A stretch of DNA of 64,000 nucleotides from a bacterium (GTDB lineage: Bacteria; Oederibacteriota; Muellerivitia; Muellerivitales; Muellerivitaceae): the NCBI GenBank assembly GCA_035549195.1, contig DASZRK010000002.1, positions 124,001 to 188,000 of the forward strand. Reading direction: 5' to 3'. Under the pieces are notes generated by a model, which was not told the DNA's origin, ran no database searches, and saw only the letters and a program-made list of their open reading frames with translations. Of this stretch, positions 62,555 to 64,000 are shown piece after piece. Both the position numbers and the translations under genes were made by a program. How positions within the stretch are numbered: the stretch's first letter is position 1; each line of letters begins with the position of its first letter.

Positions 62555-62606
62555 GTCAACCTCCTTGGAACTTTTGAAGAATGGCCTCGGAGCCTTTGAC
62601 CCAAGG

Positions 62607-62642
62607 CAAAGAGGCCGGGATCGACAAATCCCGGCCTCTTTG
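62607..62642 (-). terminator. Strong hairpin between the two pilin genes
   Basis: CAAAGAGGCCGGGAT (62607-62621) pairs with ATCCCGGCCTCTTTG (62628-62642) around CGACAA. On the minus strand only TTTG ends the stem, so it may be a weak terminator or a processing site that sets the ratio of the two pilin mRNAs. Confidence 0.65.
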
Positions 62643-62665
62643 CGGACTATAGCCCCAATGCGTTC

Positions 62666-63121
62666 TTATTCAAACCCGTAAAATGAATAAGGGATGCCTT
62701 TCGAGTCCTTGACCGTGCTGTTCACATACACGTTGCCCAAACCGCTGTCGTACATCCAACCGGTCGAGCTTCCCGTCGGGACCTGGCTTTGACCCGTCAA
62801 GGCCACCTTGTCCCCAGCGGGGCTGACCGCATTGGCCACGAAGGCGCCGGTCACCTTGACCGGGGAAACGTTATCCAAATATCGGCTGAAGGCGTAGGTG
62901 CTGAAGGCGTTCAGGGTCGTCGGCCAGATCCCCTGCTGGTCCCCGTAATAGATGGAGGCCGCCGACTTCAAGGATCCCAGGTTCCCCTTCGTCGAACCTT
63001 CCCGGGACTTCTCCAACATCTGGGCGAAGCGCGGGATCGCGATCGCCGCCAGGATCCCGATGATCGCCACCACGATCATCAGTTCGATCAAGGTAAATCC
63101 CCTGCTTTTAAGCGTTTTCAT
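62666..63121 (-). CDS. pilA: Type IV pilin, copy B
   Basis: Second type IV pilin, 151 residues, with leader MKTLKSRG, the same N-terminal helix and C-terminal end as copy A; differences are confined to a few positions such as VSPAGDKVALTGQSQ versus NPSGAGVAMTAQSK. The in-frame upstream extension to 63196 has no support: AAGGAGG lies six bases before the ATG at 63121. It is upstream of copy A and downstream of the small membrane protein gene, so the three may be co-transcribed. Confidence 0.9.
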   Translation of the reverse strand: MKTLKSRGFTLIELMIVVAIIGILAAIAIPRFAQMLEKSREGSTKGNLGSLKSAASIYYGDQQGIWPTTLNAFSTYAFSRYLDNVSPVKVTGAFVANAVSPAGDKVALTGQSQVPTGSSTGWMYDSGLGNVYVNSTVKDSKGIPYSFYGFE

Positions 63122-63192
63122 CCTCATCCTCCTTAGGTCAAATTGAATGAACGGCCCCGGGCCGACAAACCCGGTCCCCTTCTCGCGAAGGG

Positions 63193-63375
63193 TCACTTTT
63201 TGGGCACCGGGATCCTTTGTACGTTGGTCTCGGTCCTTGCGTTTCCCCCGTCAAGGGTTTTCGAAGGACCGCTCCCTTTGGGGTCCTTGGTGGGACCCGG
63301 ATGTCCCGAAAGGGCCCAAAGGGCGCCCAGAACGATCACCAAGGCCAGTAGAAAAATTCGAAAGGAATATTTCAC
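63193..63375 (-). CDS. Small membrane protein upstream of the pilins
   Basis: 60 residues, starting GTG at 63375 with GGAGGG five bases upstream. One membrane span near the N-terminus (IFLLALVIVLGALWAL), then a polar Pro/Lys/Thr tail ending VQRIPVPKK. I do not recognise it. Its position under the sigma-54-type site at 63415 and just before the pilins suggests a pilus-related accessory role, which is inference. Confidence 0.6.
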   Translation of the reverse strand: MKYSFRIFLLALVIVLGALWALSGHPGPTKDPKGSGPSKTLDGGNARTETNVQRIPVPKK

Positions 63376-63414
63376 GAGCCCTCCGGTCCTGGATCCCTGC
63401 CCGTGTTCCATAAG

Positions 63415-63431
63415 AGCAGGGGCCATGCCAA
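63415..63431 (-). promoter_or_regulatory. Sigma-54 (RpoN) promoter upstream of the pilin locus
   Basis: On the minus strand TTGGCATG, four bases, CTGCT (63431-63415), against the consensus TTGGCACG-N4-TTGCW: both the GG and GC invariants and their spacing are kept, with two mismatches. It lies about 40 bases upstream of the small membrane protein start and next to a sigma-54 activator gene. Confidence 0.6.
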
Positions 63432-63532
63432 AGGGGGGCTATCTAAATCGGCGGGATTCACCGGGGTGGGCGGGCGCCCCATGCATTAAAAGGAATGCAT
63501 CGGGCATCTTTGCATGCAGGCCTTAGAAGGGA

Positions 63533-64000
63533 TCACTTCTTGAACTGGGCCGGGGAGAAACGGTATTTCTTCAGCAGGGCCTGGAAATTACGACGGGCCA
63601 TCCCGGCCTGCCGGGATGCTTCCGACACGTTCCCCCGGGTCTGGGACAACAGGGTGTGGAGATAGTCCTTTTCAAAGGACTCCACATAGGCTTTCTTGGC
63701 GGTCCGGAAAAGCCCACCCGCCGTTTTCCCCTCTTCCGGAAGGGCCAGCGATAGCAATTCGGTCCGCCGGATCGCGCCATCGGAGGTCAAGAGCGCTGCC
63801 TGCTCCAGCGTGTTCTTCAATTCCCGGACGTTCCCGGGCCAATCCTGCGCCAAGAGCCACTTCATCGTGTCCGGCAGCAGCCGCAGGTCCTTCCCGGTCT
63901 CCCGGCGAAAGCCCGCCAGGAAATGTTCCGCCAGCGCGGGGATATCCTCGCGCCGTTCCCGCAAAGGAGGGATCCTGAGGCAAAGCACGGAAAGACGGTG
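63533..64000 (-). CDS. Sigma-54-dependent transcriptional activator, C-terminal part
   Basis: NtrC-family activator, cut by the right edge; 155 residues are visible. The AAA+ end has LRIPPLRERREDIPALAEHFL and DWPGNVRELKNTLEQAALL, and a Fis-type HTH closes the protein (GNVSEASRQAGMARRNFQALLKKYRF). The receiver or sensor part and the GAFTGA loop lie outside the window. Its neighbour is a pilin locus with a sigma-54-type promoter, as in PilR-regulated pili. Confidence 0.92.
   Translation of the reverse strand, partial: HRLSVLCLRIPPLRERREDIPALAEHFLAGFRRETGKDLRLLPDTMKWLLAQDWPGNVRELKNTLEQAALLTSDGAIRRTELLSLALPEEGKTAGGLFRTAKKAYVESFEKDYLHTLLSQTRGNVSEASRQAGMARRNFQALLKKYRFSPAQFKK

Overview
The window reads as a chromosomal stretch of a GC-rich, diderm bacterium. 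Evidence for an outer membrane is direct: three large signal-peptide-bearing beta-barrel proteins, several lipoproteins and two tandem outer-membrane DUF1207 proteins. It also carries a PolC-type replicative polymerase, which is best known from Firmicutes, Fusobacteria and Thermotogae, and secreted hydrolases with long Thr-Pro linkers. That mix, and the lack of close resemblance to a familiar genus, points to an uncultured candidate-phylum lineage (FCPU426- or Elusimicrobia-like at a guess). I cannot place it from the sequence alone. Nearly every gene is on the minus strand, so transcription runs from high to low coordinates; the exceptions are a GT9 gene (25097), an inositol-phosphatase gene (55583) and sfsA (60895).

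Layout, left to right. 1-9.0 kb is a classical translation/RNA operon read leftward: rimP, nusA, infB, DUF503, rbfA, nrnA, truB, ribF, rpsO, pnp (cut by the left edge). 9.2-12.9 kb is polC, unusual in lacking the inserted 3'-5' exonuclease domain. 13.0-19.7 kb holds a membrane di-iron hydroxylase, two DUF1207 paralogues, a GT4 glycosyltransferase, proS and ispG. 19.9-24.9 kb encodes two secreted glycoside hydrolases (a clan GH-A enzyme and a GH5 cellulase-like enzyme) sharing a Thr-Pro linker and a C-terminal domain. 25.1-30.9 kb has the GT9 gene with a duplicated 3' end, sucCD, an RseP-type protease and dxr. 31.0-38.8 kb is lepA, lepB, hemW, hrcA, grpE, dnaK (read leftward).

38.9-54.1 kb is the most distinctive region. 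Three outer-membrane proteins with an SLH-like N-terminus, coiled coil and beta-barrel are flanked by three lipoproteins with a carbohydrate-binding-like beta-sandwich. Next comes a 1461-residue protein that joins an intact RlmD-type 23S rRNA methyltransferase to a membrane anchor and a glycoside-hydrolase-like domain, then an anchored carbohydrate-binding-like protein, then a LacI-family regulator. Matching LacI/cre-type sites lie in front of that regulator and in front of the GH5 gene 30 kb away, suggesting one sugar-responsive regulon for glycan degradation, binding and uptake.

55.4-61.9 kb holds mixed genes: inositol monophosphatase, a probable 32-residue zinc ribbon, a secreted protein, a SAM hydroxide adenosyltransferase, an HDAC-family deacetylase, a PilZ protein, a ferredoxin, an outer-membrane protein, sfsA and a zinc-finger protein. 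62.1-64.0 kb is a type IV pilin locus: two near-identical pilins, a small membrane protein with a sigma-54-type promoter, and the C-terminal end of a sigma-54 activator.

Gaps contain three families of short inverted-repeat elements built from 9-base words (nnCACRGAG, GCGAAG-type and AAAATT-type). Two of these elements supply the start codon and hydrophobic core of the signal peptides of the DUF1207 genes. No gap between genes exceeds about 300 bases. I see no tRNA, rRNA, CRISPR array, transposase or integrase.
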